Positions 13,467 to 24,012 of a stretch of DNA of 64,000 bases are shown here, piece after piece. The DNA is taken from the NCBI GenBank assembly GCA_038502055.1, contig JAXRKN010000017.1, positions 124,001-188,000 on the forward strand, read 5' to 3'. Numbering within the stretch: position 1 is the first letter of the stretch; each line of letters opens with the position of its first letter. The notes under the pieces were generated by a model. The model was given only the letters and a program-made list of their open reading frames with translations. It had not been told where the DNA came from and did no database searches. Made by a program: the position numbers and the translations under genes. This stretch comes from Tanytarsus gracilentus. Its lineage: Eukaryota; Arthropoda; Insecta; Diptera; Chironomidae.

Positions 13467-15967
13467 TCTTAATATTTCTTGGTTTGAGATGTGAAAGAAA
13501 ATCAAGCAGAAAATGTGTGTAGGTTCAACCCATTGCATTTGTTATTCGAAAAAAGGTTAAAAATGCCGCAAGAGCTTTCAAGAAGAAAAAATGCCATAAA
13601 TTATTTTCAGCAAAAAATTTTGACATGAAATTTGATTTTTTTTGGAAATGTAATTTTCCCAAACGTTTTGCTGAATATGAAAATTCTAAAATTTTCTCAC
13701 GTAAAAATTTTTGAAGTTCTTTTGAAATGAGAAAATTGTGTTAGAATAAATTTCCTTAAAAATTATTTCATGAACTTTATGGGAGTTAAAACAATTCAGA
13801 AATTCAACAATGTGTTAAAGTATTTTTCGCACGTGTTTTTATTTCTTCAGCCACAGGCTTTTTAATTTAATTATTCACATATCAGATAGCACCTTCGAGA
13901 GTCTTAACTTACTCAAAGCTCTTCTTCTCATCAGACATCCTTCAAGTAATAACTTTCTAATTTTATGTAAATAAAGAGTTCGATAAACACTTTGAAGAAC
14001 GCAATGCTCGAAGTCTGTTTATTGTTAAAACCATCTCTTCAACTCGGCAGATCTCAAATGCTTAACATTGTGGAAATAATCAAGAAAGAGGATTTAAATT
14101 GCGAAGAAAGTTGAATGATTAATTCTTGAGAATTTTATTACGATTTATATGAAAGAAATAAAATTGATTTTCTTTGAGGTCTTCGATTTGAATTAATAAA
14201 ACTTTTTTGTGAATTAAAAAAAATTAATTTGAGTAAAGTAAAATCATAAATTAATTCACCTCAACTTGACCGAATGATGTTCATCATTAGAATAATTAAT
14301 TCAAACTTTAATATAAACAAATTCACTTCATAAAAATGCGGTTTTTCAAGCACCTTCAAAGATAAATTGAAATTAATTATCTATCAAGTGATTTTCAATT
14401 AATTTCACTATTTAAAATGTGTTCGTTGATGTTCGCCCTCTTTATTTAATTTCTCGCTTCTATTTTTTAACACAGACGTAAATTTTTAATTAAAAATCAA
14501 TTCGATCTCGATTCTCGAGAGAGAGAAAAATATAATTCACTTTAATGACGCTTTTGAACTCGATGTGTATTTTCTATTCGAACATTTATAGTACACAAAG
14601 CACTTAATTACTTACGAGATTAAATTCTTGTAGGATTTTTTTCATCGCACATTTTTTCTTCTCTCAATTTATAAACAAATTCCACAATGAAAATTCTCGA
14701 GAAGATGAATGAATGTGGCTCACTGCGAGATATTTAAGGTCGGATATGCAAAGGTCGTTGGAAGTTTTTCCTTCGAAATGGAAATTCACTCAAGAGGTAA
14801 AAAATCTGTTCAGAGAGATTTGGGCACTTAATGCTGCTTTCGAACTTGAAAGGATTTTTTAGGGTGTTAATAATTTTTTTAAGTCTCTGGATTAAAATTT
14901 GATTTTTTTGACCTTTCGGAAATTGAATAAAAATTAACAAGACATAAAAAAATTTTAATAAAAAGTAAAATTAGAAATTATTGAATTTTTACTAAATTCT
15001 AAAAATTTAAAAATTTAATAATCTCGAAATTAATATTTTTAATGTCATTCAATGACTTTCTCTTTAAAGAGCTTCTTGGGTTGGGTTGCAAAAAATATAA
15101 AATAATTTTTTACTTAAATAATTTATTAAAGCTTAAAAATGTTTTTAAAGTACATCACAAAGAATTTTCACAACTTCCGTCAAGTCAAAGCTCAAGACCG
15201 GACAGGTATTCGTAAAATTTATTTGACACACCCACACACGGAACTACACTTTATTCATACATTTCTTTTATATTGAATTTATTTTTAGCTTTTATCATCA
15301 TATGAATCATAAAGCATGTCGTTGACTGTAAATGTAATTGGATTTTAATTAACTAAGTAGGATGGATTTGACGCACATGTGGGGAGGAATTTTAGCAACG
15401 AGAATTCTCACGAGTGTAGAAAATTCAACAGATTTATGATTTAGAAAATTTATATGCTTCAATATTTAAATGCTTCAACAAATACATAATCAGCAGTATT
15501 TTCAGATCAAGTCATGTCAACGTCGAGTGGAATATTTTTCTTCATTCCACGAACAAATTCTCAATCTTTTGTTTTCATTTTTATTGCTTTTCATTCCGAG
15601 ATAAATTATGGAAATATTATTTTAAGTGCGGTGCCGAATTTTTAAAGACAATCGAAAAATTTACAAAAAATATTTTTAAAAAATTATAAAAGCTAAAAAT
15701 TTAAATTTTTTTTGACCGTTAAAATTTTCAACATTTTATTTTTTTTTGTCAAAAATTTTTTCTTATCAAACTCAATTCAGTAAAAGATATTCATTGCAAA
15801 AAAAGCAAACTGTTGCCACCGGCAAAAGACCCTAAAATAATTTTTTCTTTTTCCACTTGATAGAATTTTCTCGGACATCGTTATTGACACAAAAAAACAG
15901 CACAGCATAAAAAAAATCACGTCCAAAGGATTTTTAAATAAAAGCGGTAAGATACAAGCTGATAAAA
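13467..15967. other. Intergenic DNA, nothing recognised
   Basis: A+T-rich sequence with only short, low-complexity frames. The last part must contain the promoter and 5' UTR of the small membrane-protein gene at 15968. An initiator-like TTCAGTA lies at 15775-15781, but no TATA box stands at the right distance. Confidence 0.6.
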
Positions 15968-16231
15968 ATGTCACACAACAGTCACGATGATGATGTCGAA
16001 GGCGGTATAAATATTTTACTAATTGTTACGGTTGTAATCGGCACAACTTTAATGACGTCCCTCATTGTGTGCTATATTTGCGTGTTTCGATCGCTTTGCT
16101 GTCCATCAGCGGAAGAATTGGAGCGAGCACATAGCATTATGAGGCGAGGAAGCAGTCGAAGACGATTCACTCGTCCATCAGTCCTTGAAACAAACATTTC
16201 TAGTCAACAAACCGAAATTGAGCGAGTGTAG
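15968..16231 (+). CDS. Small single-pass membrane protein, 87 aa, function unknown
   Basis: A single-exon frame with a good insect start context (AAAAATG). Residues 1-12 are acidic and hydrophilic (HDDDVEGG). Residues about 14-40 form one transmembrane helix (from INILLIV to CYICVF). It is followed directly by a Cys-Cys pair suited to palmitoylation, then by a basic Ser/Thr-rich tail with RRGSSRRR and RRFTRPS, which resemble basophilic kinase sites. There is no cleavable signal peptide, so a type III (N-out, C-in) orientation is likely from the positive-inside rule. A canonical poly(A) signal lies 105 bp past the stop. Codon use and the helix plus charged-tail layout favour a real gene over a chance frame. 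I do not recognise the family; the role of a short membrane micropeptide is inference only. Confidence 0.7.
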   Translation: MSHNSHDDDVEGGINILLIVTVVIGTTLMTSLIVCYICVFRSLCCPSAEELERAHSIMRRGSSRRRFTRPSVLETNISSQQTEIERV

Positions 16232-16335
16232 CGGTGTCCAATGACGACCAGACTCTAGGCCACAATATTTCACAATCAGTGTATGCATTAAATTATATGT
16301 GCGGTCTGCCACAAACCGAGATCCTGTCTGTAATT

Positions 16336-16341
16336 AATAAA
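16336..16341 (+). promoter_or_regulatory. Poly(A) signal of the 87-aa membrane protein gene
   Basis: AATAAA 105 bp after the stop codon, followed by a G-rich stretch (GGATGGGG). This is the expected layout for a cleavage and polyadenylation site. Confidence 0.6.
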
Positions 16342-18053
16342 ACACGGATGGGGAAATGAACATCAGAAAATGACAGAGAGTGCAAATGGATTAGATTACT
16401 TGTGAAATTGCTGTTTATCGAGAATGAAAACTGTAAATAATTAAATCTGAAAATAATCAATAAATTTTGTTAACTCGCATGTGAGATAATTTACCATCCC
16501 TTGACAAAAATCCTCTTCATGCTCCGAAAGACTATTTGAAAAATTAATAAACCTAAATAAAAGCCGCAAGCGATAAAGTTGCGCAGTTTTCGAATAAAAA
16601 ATTTATGATGGTACGACGAAAGTGATATCAAGTTCCATGAAATGAAAATGGAAAAGTTTGTAATTAAATACGACCAATAAACTGCTTGTTCCATTAAAGC
16701 TCGTATGCATTTGCGGATTTTCCACCTCTGATATGTAACCATTATTCACCTGTGAGATTCATCCGGAGCAAATAAAAATGTGTGTTTGTGACACACTGAG
16801 AATGAACATGTATTAAAATTGCTTGCATGTCCAGTTTGAGTGAATCAAAGCTTTCGATCAAAGAGCTTTTGAAAAGTTATTCGTTTGCCATGGAAATGCA
16901 ACTGAATGAAAAAAAATAAAACTTTATTTAAAATTTGATTGAAAAAAAAATTATTTCAAAAAATTAAATTTTCAATAAAAAAAATGTTCGAAAATATTAA
17001 GTTTAATTTTTATGCTTTAAAAAGCTTTTAGAAATTTTTTACAAGAGATTTAGGTTCAAATAAAATCCGAATATGTTCATTCATTTGTGAAATCCATGAA
17101 ATAAATTAATCACATATTGAATTTTTACTGAAGGAGCATGAAATAAAAATCAAATCACTCAGTTATATGAACACAATTTTATGATAAATAATCTTGACAT
17201 TCTGATCACTAACTTATTTCCTATCATAAGTCAACTCTTGAAAAACTCTTCAACAAAATATTATTTAAAAAATGTGAAAAGAGAATTTAACAAATATTTC
17301 ACTAACTGTTCTATTTAAGAAAAACCGCAGGATGGTTTCTGATGAAAACTTATTAATGTAGAAAGTGGAATTTTAAGAATGTGAATAAAGAAATTTTTTT
17401 GATTAACTTTTTATTTAGTTTTCTTTGAAAAATTGGATTAAATTTATGGAATTTTTGTAAAGGAATTTAATTTTGAATAAAAAAATAGCAACGTAAGAGT
17501 TTACTAAATTTTTATAACTTTCAGTTGTTTATCATCAATTTTTCAGATTTGGGAATAGTTTCAAGAGTGAGAAAAATTGATAAAAATTTCAATGTGCCAG
17601 ATTTTGATAAAAACCTGGTCAAGATAAATCAATCATCAGCTTGTTGACCAAAATTAAATTTCAGAGCAAGTTTATTTTCTAACAAAAGCAGAGCTTCAAG
17701 TCACGTTTAAATTTTGCTATTCATGGGTCATTCAATATGAATAAAATTGTGTGTCATGTTGTCCATTTTGTTATCCGTACCTGACTTACATCGAAAATAT
17801 TCATTAAACTTTGCAAAACTTTCTCGTTGTCAAAAAATAAAATTTTTAGTGCTTTTTAGGAAAAGTCTAAGAAGTGCATCAAAACCTCATTTATTGGAAA
17901 TGACAAATTTTGTGATATGAATGAAGAGATTATCTCTCGAGAGAGAAATTCCAATTGACACTGAAAACATCTTGTAGAAAATGTCTCAGACATTATTCAA
18001 GATATCAGTCGTGACATTAAATTATGTCTCATTAATTTTAAAGAAATAAGCCT
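16342..18053. other. Intergenic DNA, nothing supported
   Basis: A+T-rich. An 83-codon minus-strand frame at 16491-16742 overlaps the downstream flank of the membrane-protein gene. It was not accepted (see rejected items). Confidence 0.6.
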
Positions 18054-18403
18054 AGTAGGGAAAAAAGAAAATTTATCAGTTAGGAAAATGAAGAGAACAA
18101 AAGCAAATTTTTGAAAATACCCTGCGTGGGACATGACCAAATGTTACCGTTAAAATTCAAAAAATCCTCATACAAATAAAATTTAAATCTCGGCTTCAAC
18201 GTATTTTCAATAGACAATTGTATACAAAAAGTATACTTTTATTTAAATTTACGGCTTCAACGGTTTTCATGTCCCACGCAGGGAAAATACGTTTTAAAGA
18301 TTTACATTAAAAATTAATGTGATTTTCGTAACGTATCTTTAAAATTTGTATTTTATTTGAAAACGAGATTTGAATAAAAAAATACGTTGACTGTTTCCCT
18401 ACT
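18054..18403. mobile_element. MITE of family X, interrupted by a nested MITE
   Basis: Ends are AGTAGGGAAA and its inverted copy TTTCCCTACT. The internal sequence at 18283-18395 matches the reverse complement of 57738-57835 at roughly 85-90 percent by eye, around a shared core GATTTTCGTAACGTATC. Removing the nested element at 18121-18282 and one 8-bp duplication leaves about 180 bp, the same size as the second copy at 57729-57901. No coding capacity. Confidence 0.7.
18121..18282. mobile_element. hAT-like MITE, 162 bp, with 8-bp target duplication
   Basis: Perfect 16-bp terminal inverted repeats, CCTGCGTGGGACATGA, are flanked by direct repeats GAAAATAC at 18113-18120 and 18283-18290. An 8-bp duplication fits hAT elements (P and Merlin elements are alternatives). 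It is non-autonomous, with no frame. It lies inside the family-X element at 18054-18403, so it is the younger insertion. A small palindrome (GTATAC, AAAAA, GTATAC) sits in the middle. Confidence 0.9.
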
Positions 18404-19093
18404 TGAGAAATATAATCTGTGATATGAAAATGCCAGGAAAATTGAGAAACTGAGATTAAAATTAATGAACTAAATTTTGAGAAGTAAATTTTAAATTTAA
18501 AGCATGACAATTTTGGTTTAAAAATTATTTTCCTTCAAAAAATTTAAAACATGTGAACTAATTTAGAAAATTGAGTGCCATAATATTCTTTATTAGCGAC
18601 ATTGAAATTCCATTCGCTATTGTCAGTCAAAAAACATTTAATTATCTCCATATCGATGATGAACGAGGCAAATAATTGTCATTTCTTTGTTAAACTTTCA
18701 TACAATGCAAAATTTTCACACGTTAAAATGAAAAATTGCAACAATCAATTATATAATGGCATTGTGATGCGTGCAAAGAATTTCAGTTGACAGCAATTTT
18801 TTTACAAATTTAATTGAAATTTTTCTTCTTAAACTTTGTTCAAGTTTTTCGAACAAATTTTATTTTTCACCATTTTCGTCCTTTTCAACAATTGTATTTT
18901 GCATAATAAAGTTCGACAAATGAAAAAAGAAGAAGAAATTTTCAGGCAATCCACAACGTGATGCCGCATTACAAATGAGATATTTTTTTCGGTGAGTAAC
19001 ACGAGATCTGAATATTATTCAAAATAAAGTTTCCTTGTTGTTTTTCCTTGTGGGTTGTGTTGGGTTAAATTTTTTCCTGTCTCTTATATCCTT
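18404..19093. other. Intergenic DNA, nothing recognised
   Basis: A+T-rich sequence with short frames only, and no splice-supported exon on either strand. Confidence 0.6.
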
Positions 19094-19318
19094 TTGAAAA
19101 TACATTATACACTCCTGGTGTCATTCCTCAAAAATTATTCAACTTCATACGTTCAACGACACCCATTATAAAATATAAAAAGCATTTTTCACTCAGGGAC
19201 GGCCTTGGGTCTATCTCAAAACAAAATACTTCTTCACAACTAACCAAAACCCGATCTTTAGCCATAAACCCGAGTCAAATCCGACCAGCCGTTCTTGAGA
19301 TATCGTTCACTAACTAAG

Positions 19319-19352
<34 letters not shown>

Positions 19353-19460
19353 ATAAACTCTAACTCCTCGTAGATCAAGATTTAAATTTTTCGTTTGGTT
19401 TTTAAATAAAAAAAAACAAAATTTGTATAAAATCCAAAATTAATATATAGCGGAGCTATA
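19094..19460 (+). repeat. Degenerate copy of the family-R element
   Basis: It begins with one decayed unit of the tandem core (ACACTCCTGG ... CCTCAAAAAT ... GTTCAACGACACCCAT). It continues with the same right-hand block as 51266-51631 (GGGACGG ... AGTCAAATCCGACCAGCC) and ends in ATATATAGCGGAGCTATA. A run of more than 30 A residues at about 19318-19350 stands where the other copies have (GAAAGTGA)n. The left inverted repeat is not visible. Confidence 0.75.
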
Positions 19461-19698
19461 ATTGAAGGTAATTTTGGTGAGGTGGAGAAGAAAAATTTCC
19501 ATAGGTCAATTTACTTATCGAGAGAGAGACTTGAAGATCTTTCCTTGAGATTTTCCATATAAAAATTGAAATTGGATACGAAAACGTGAACGAGTTTGTC
19601 AGGATTTAAGAATTTAACATTGAAATGAGATTTTTATTATTTTTATAATTAAATGAAGAACATATCAAGCAATTCATTATATGCACATATCGAGATTT

Positions 19699-21088
19699 CT
19701 AAAATTCATTTAGAGTCTCATAAACATCAATGTTTGGATCAGCGACCAATTCAAATGATGAGTTGACGTATTGATGAGGATTGTTTCTAATTTCTTCATA
19801 CGCTGCTTGTTCAGTAAATCGGTTATATCCTCTGCAAATCAATGTCTTCAAGTGACACATATTGGAAGCTAGAATAAAAAATTTTAAGTATAGAGTTGAA
19901 TTTTTGCTGATTTTACAAACCCAAAAACTTAAGAAGCTCTCCGTCTAAATAACTAAACAAAGTTAACTCGCTCAATGATGGAATTGCCAAAAATAAAATC
20001 TGAAGCTTGTTGTAGAAAACTTGATGATCAATTTCTTCCAAATCTCCTCTATAGAAACGAATTCTCAACCGTTCAATACTTTCATTTCGTGTTAAATGTC
20101 GGTTTCCTTCTTCTTTAATTATTAATACTGTAATAGTTAGCGATTTGAGCATTTTTAAATCACGAAGGAGCCATGCTATTTCATCAAAATCGATTTGATC
20201 GACTTCAAGTTTCACTAATGAATCCTGTTGAGTTCTCATAAAGTTCGGATAATAATGAGCGATTGATATGATTTCAATTTTTGGCTGTCGTGGATCGATG
20301 AGTGCTGGTTCGCCAGGCATCAATGGATATAAGGATCCAAGATAAAGATTCTTAAGTTTCGGACACTTAAAGAGCACTTTCATTAGATCATAAAGTGTAA
20401 CGAGACATCCAGCTTCTAATCGCAAATGAGTTAAAACTGGAAACAAAAAATCTTCGAGGAGAGTGAAATTCCAGCAATTATGGATAATTAGTTTTTGAAG
20501 CTTTGGTAGATTGCATCCATCAGTAGTTTTAATTATTTTTGAGTGGTCTTCTGATGCAAAGAGGAATTCTATTAAATTGTTATAAATATTTTTAATTGTA
20601 AGTGTCTCGAGTGTCGCAGCAAAGAAGTGGATTGGATAGATAACTCTTGCATTATCTTTAAATTTACGAACTATTCTTAATGAACTTTCCATGTGTTTGT
20701 AAGGTCGTTTGGTTTTGCCGTCGTCAAACAAAGCATCGATCAACGGAAGTGAATAGTCACGAATAGTTGGTTTCACAATAAATCTATCCATTGCTCGATT
20801 CATCAAGAAGCTTCTTGACTCAATAAATTCCTTCCAATATTTTGAGACTTCTGTAGCTGTCAGCAACTCCTTGGTTGTAAGATATTCCATAATGACTCGT
20901 GTACAAGGTTCAGGAAGAGTTTTCAGTGGATCCATTAAATTTTCATCCTCTTCATTTTGTGCTGGTGGACTTTTAATTTTATTTCAGAAATTTTTGAGAA
21001 AAATTGTAAATTCAAATTTTTACCTGTTCTTGGAAAATTCCAGCTTATCTTGAACATCATTAAACTTCGGAGACTCCATTGATGACAT
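19699..21088 (-). CDS. F-box protein with leucine-rich-repeat-like body, 427 aa, three exons
   Basis: Probable substrate adaptor of an SCF ubiquitin ligase. CDS: complement(join(19699..19868, 19921..20969, 21024..21088)). The introns are 54 and 52 bp, with sites CAG|GTAAAA...TTAAAAG and GG|GTTTGT...ATTCTAG, and the frame is kept through both. Residues 1-33 are hydrophilic and precede the F-box at about 38-75 (PLKTLPEPCTRVIMEYL, then SKYWKEF), which would bind Skp1. The rest is a run of irregular Leu-rich segments (LPKLQKLIIHNC, FPVLTHLRLEA, CPKLKNLYLGS, LKMLKSLTITV), as in FBXL proteins. The last exon adds 56 residues ending NPNIDVYETLNEF-like; the key run is MCHLKTLICRGYNRF. The donor of intron 2 (GTTTGT) is weak, but without it the frame stops two codons later. 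Orthology to a named FBXL gene is not claimed. Confidence 0.88.
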
Positions 21089-21817
21089 TTGGCTAACTTT
21101 GATGTGTTTGTTACCTTAATTACTTGAATAATTAACTATTTTGAAATTTCGCAGATTTCCAAAAACAAAACAATGCAATGCGTTTTTTACTTCTTAAAAG
21201 TAACGGTCACAGAAAAATTAAAAATCGAAATTTAAAAATTCGTTACAAAAATAAAACAACAAAAATTATGAGATTCTCACTTGCCACAAAAAATAATTTA
21301 ATTAATTTTTGAGATATCCCTAATATAACAACAATGCTTTTTCGTGCACTTCTTGAAGGTATCATTTTTAAGTGAATTTATTGAATTTTCGACCCACGCT
21401 ATAAAATTACGCAACGTGATTTATTTTGCAAAAATTTGTAATTGACTTTTATTCTTTACATGCATAATTATTGTGTCATTGTCCAATTAAAGGTGGCTTT
21501 GTTGGTTAAAAATGATTAAATTAAAAAAATATTTTATTAGATTTTATCGTGATTAAAAAATTTCAAATCGTAAAAAATCAAAAATTTTCTTATCACAATA
21601 TCGGCGCTGTTGCCATGACCATAAAATATGTGCAATAAAAGACTGACGCATTGTGTCAGTGTCAAAAATGAATCAAAGGTTATCATTTACAGCTGACTGT
21701 AATTAATTACTCATTTTGTTGTTCATAATCGAATTTTATCGCAGAAACATGAAAAAAATCTTATCGGACATGAAGCTTATGAGGAATTTGTGTGCGCTCT
21801 AATTTTGATAAATTGTC
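21089..21817. other. Divergent intergenic region between the F-box gene and the secreted-protein gene
   Basis: About 0.7 kb that must hold the F-box gene promoter (reading left) and upstream elements of the secreted-protein gene (reading right). No repeat or frame was recognised. Confidence 0.5.
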
Positions 21818-21853
21818 TTTAAACTTTTTTTCACACATATGCGCTGCTCAGTT
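21818..21853 (+). promoter_or_regulatory. Core promoter of the 162-aa secreted protein gene
   Basis: TTTAAAC at 21818 stands 32 bp before the A of a perfect arthropod initiator TCAGTT (21848-21853, A at 21850). The spacing is that of a TATA/Inr pair. It would give a 30-nt 5' UTR ahead of the ATG at 21880. Confidence 0.6.
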
Positions 21854-21879
21854 AGTTAGTAGCAATTGTCGTGGGAGGA

Positions 21880-22434
21880 ATGCGAGGAGGGGTTTTAATT
21901 ATTCATCTGGGACTGCTGGCGGTCTACAGCGTTGCTGTTCCCGTCACATGTGAGATCAAAAATGTTTTCTTCAAAAAAAAGAACTTTAAATAGTGATTGC
22001 AATTTCATTTCACAGCTAGCGGTCCTATGAAAATCAGTGACAACAATATCGAAAATATTTTCAATATTAACATTTACATCAACGGAGTTTTTAGCAACAA
22101 TGTGGCGTCGGATGTTGTGAACGTGCTCGGATCCCTTCTCAATCACGAGTCGATCGCTGTTGGTGGTGCCAATGGACAAACACTCAAAGATCAACTCATA
22201 GACTTTGTAAAAAGAGCTGAATCAAATGATTTAAATTTAAACATACCAGCGAGTGAACTCATGCCAGCAGCCGGACAACAAAGCGTCAATCTCGATGGAC
22301 TAGCGAGAAAAATTCAAGATGTACTGACAGTTGATAAGGGCGACGAAAAAGCTCTTCTTCCCGCGAATCTTGAAGGAAAAGCTAAAGATCTTCTGCAGCA
22401 ATATTTGTCGGCCAATGAAAAGCTTAAAAATTAA
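21880..22434 (+). CDS. Secreted protein, 162 aa, two exons, function unknown
   Basis: CDS: join(21880..21949, 22016..22434), with a 66-bp phase-1 intron (ACAT|GTGAGA ... TTTCACAG|CT). The first 20 residues or so form a signal peptide (MRGGVLIIHLGLLAVYSVAV). Mature residues about 28-65 form a Asn/Ile/Val-rich domain (NNIENIFNINIYINGVF, then SDVVNVLGSLL). It aligns without gaps over 38 positions with the N-terminal domain of the chitin-binding protein at 32085-32954. The C-terminal 90 residues are hydrophilic and helical-looking (LKDQLIDFVKRAES, LARKIQDVLTV, KAKDLLQQYLSANEKL). There are no cysteines and no catalytic motif. The start is fixed by the promoter and signal peptide. It could be a cuticle, peritrophic or salivary secretion; that is inference. 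I do not recognise the family. Confidence 0.85.
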
Positions 22435-22524
22435 TTAACTTCGTAAAAAAACTTTTTTATGAGTGATTTTCTTATCTTTTCTTATTCCTTTAATCTTTTT
22501 GTGATTTTATCGTGAGTGATTTTA

Positions 22525-22530
22525 AATAAA
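22525..22530 (+). promoter_or_regulatory. Poly(A) signal of the 162-aa secreted protein gene
   Basis: AATAAA 90 bp after the stop codon, followed by a T- and G-containing stretch. Confidence 0.6.
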
Positions 22531-23011
22531 AATGTGAATTTTCCCCATCCACTAAAATTTATGACGAAAATAAAATTTATATTGACCAAAGTGTGATAAA
22601 TTTAAGGAAAAAGAATTTAAACTTTAAAAATATAACGGAAAAGGTTTTAAATTTTTTTAGTAAAATTATTTTTGAACAGCTGATCGATAATATTTGCTTA
22701 ATTAGTCTAACTTTTGAGAAATTTGCAGACACTAAAATTTTTCTTCACATTCTAAAAATTTATGTGATATTTTACACGTTAGAATTTTGTCAATCGACGT
22801 CACATCAATTCGATTTTGTTGGCTTTATCTTTAAAAAATTTCATTTCAATTCATCATCATTAAATTTTTAAATGAATAAAAAATTTAAGGAGATTTAACT
22901 GACAACCTAAAGCATAATTTTTAAATATTCAAGGTCGTCTGTTCGAGTTCGAATGGATTCGATAGAAAAGGAGAACGGAAACGATGAAATAATACAAAAT
23001 GAGTAGAATTA

Positions 23012-24012
23012 AAAAATGTTTCAAAACCCACACGTGGGTGTTGCCGCGTAACCCACTTGTAACAGATCAGTGTTTGAAAATCAAGTGCATAAAAAATTAG
23101 TTTAAGTTAATCCGGACACTTTGGCTGTCCGTGGCAGTCCTGTTCGACCATTCCTCAAAAATCATCTATGTCATTAGATTCCTGGTCCAATTACGAGTTC
23201 AACGATACCCATGAAGTCATAGTTCTGAAAAATGGACATTATGGCTGTCCGTGGCACTACTGGCCGTCCATGATGGACATTTATCAAAAATCATCAATGC
23301 CATTCGATTCCTGGTCCAATCACGAGTTCAACGATACCCATGAAGCCATAGTTCTGAAAAATGGACATTATGGCTGTCCGTGGCACTACTGGCCGTCCAT
23401 GATGGACATTTATCAAAAATCATCAATGCCATTCGATTCCTGGTCCAATTACGAGTTCAACGATACCCATGAAGCCATAGTTCTGAAAAATGGACATTTT
23501 GGCTGTCCGTGGCACTACTGGCCGTCCATGATGGACATTCCTCAAAAATCATCTATATCAATCGATTCCTGGTCCAATCACGAGTTCAACGATACCCATG
23601 AAGCCATAGTTCTGAAAAATGGACATTTTGGCTGTCTGTGGCACGACCATAGGTCACGACTCGAAAAATCATGTATGTCAATCGATTCCTGGTCAAGTTA
23701 CGAATCAATACCAATCGATTTCTGGTCCAATCACGAGTTCAACGATACCCATGAAGCCATATAAGAGAAAATTTGTATGAAAAATGGACGTTATGGCCGT
23801 CCATGGCACGACCATAGGTCATGACTCAAAAAATAGTCAGTGCCTGCACATATAGACCCTAAGAGCTACCATCTGGCGAAAACTAGAAGTCTCTAGCTGG
23901 TCCAGGGACCGAGATCTCGCTTGTGCAGACGGACGGACGGACGGACAGACGGACGGACGGACGGAATCACGAGCATATAAGCGTTACACCACTTTGTGGG
24001 TTACGCTAAAAA
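23012..24012. mobile_element. Non-autonomous element D, copy 1 (Helentron/DINE-like layout)
   Basis: Shares its left end with 26478 onward (AAAAATGTTTCAAAAC, then GCGTAAYCCA, then TTTGAAAATCAAGTGCATAA) and its right end with that copy (GGGTTACGCTAAAAAT). GCGTAACCCAC at 23048 is the inverse of GTGGGTTACGC near 24004, giving subterminal inverted repeats. The core is a tandem array of 129-bp units, followed by a (GACG)n tract at about 23930-23964. Internal tandem units plus a GACG/GTCY-type microsatellite and subterminal inverted repeats resemble insect DINE/mini-me elements. That assignment is inference. No transposase or helicase. Confidence 0.7.
23168..23760. repeat. Tandem array of 129-bp units, about 4.6 copies
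   Basis: Each unit carries CGAGTTCAACGATACCCATG, then AGTTCTGAAAAATGGACAT, then TGGCTGTCCGTGGCAC. Unit starts lie at about 23198, 23327, 23456 and 23585. Because 129 is a multiple of three, one frame stays open for 198 codons with a 43-residue repeat. Copies of the unit elsewhere in the window carry indels and stops, so this is repeat DNA and not a gene. Confidence 0.9.

Noticed and set aside
16491..16742. 83-codon minus-strand frame with a hydrophobic stretch
   Set aside because: No recognisable domain, and no exon could be joined on either side with confidence. It lies in the downstream flank of the 87-aa gene. An acceptor-like CACAG just upstream and a GTAAAT after it leave a small chance of an exon.
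23168..23764. 198-codon frame with a 43-residue repeat
   Set aside because: It is the tandem core of a transposable element. Homologous units at 26.8-27.0 kb and 50.5-51.2 kb carry frameshifts and stops, and there is no promoter or signal peptide.
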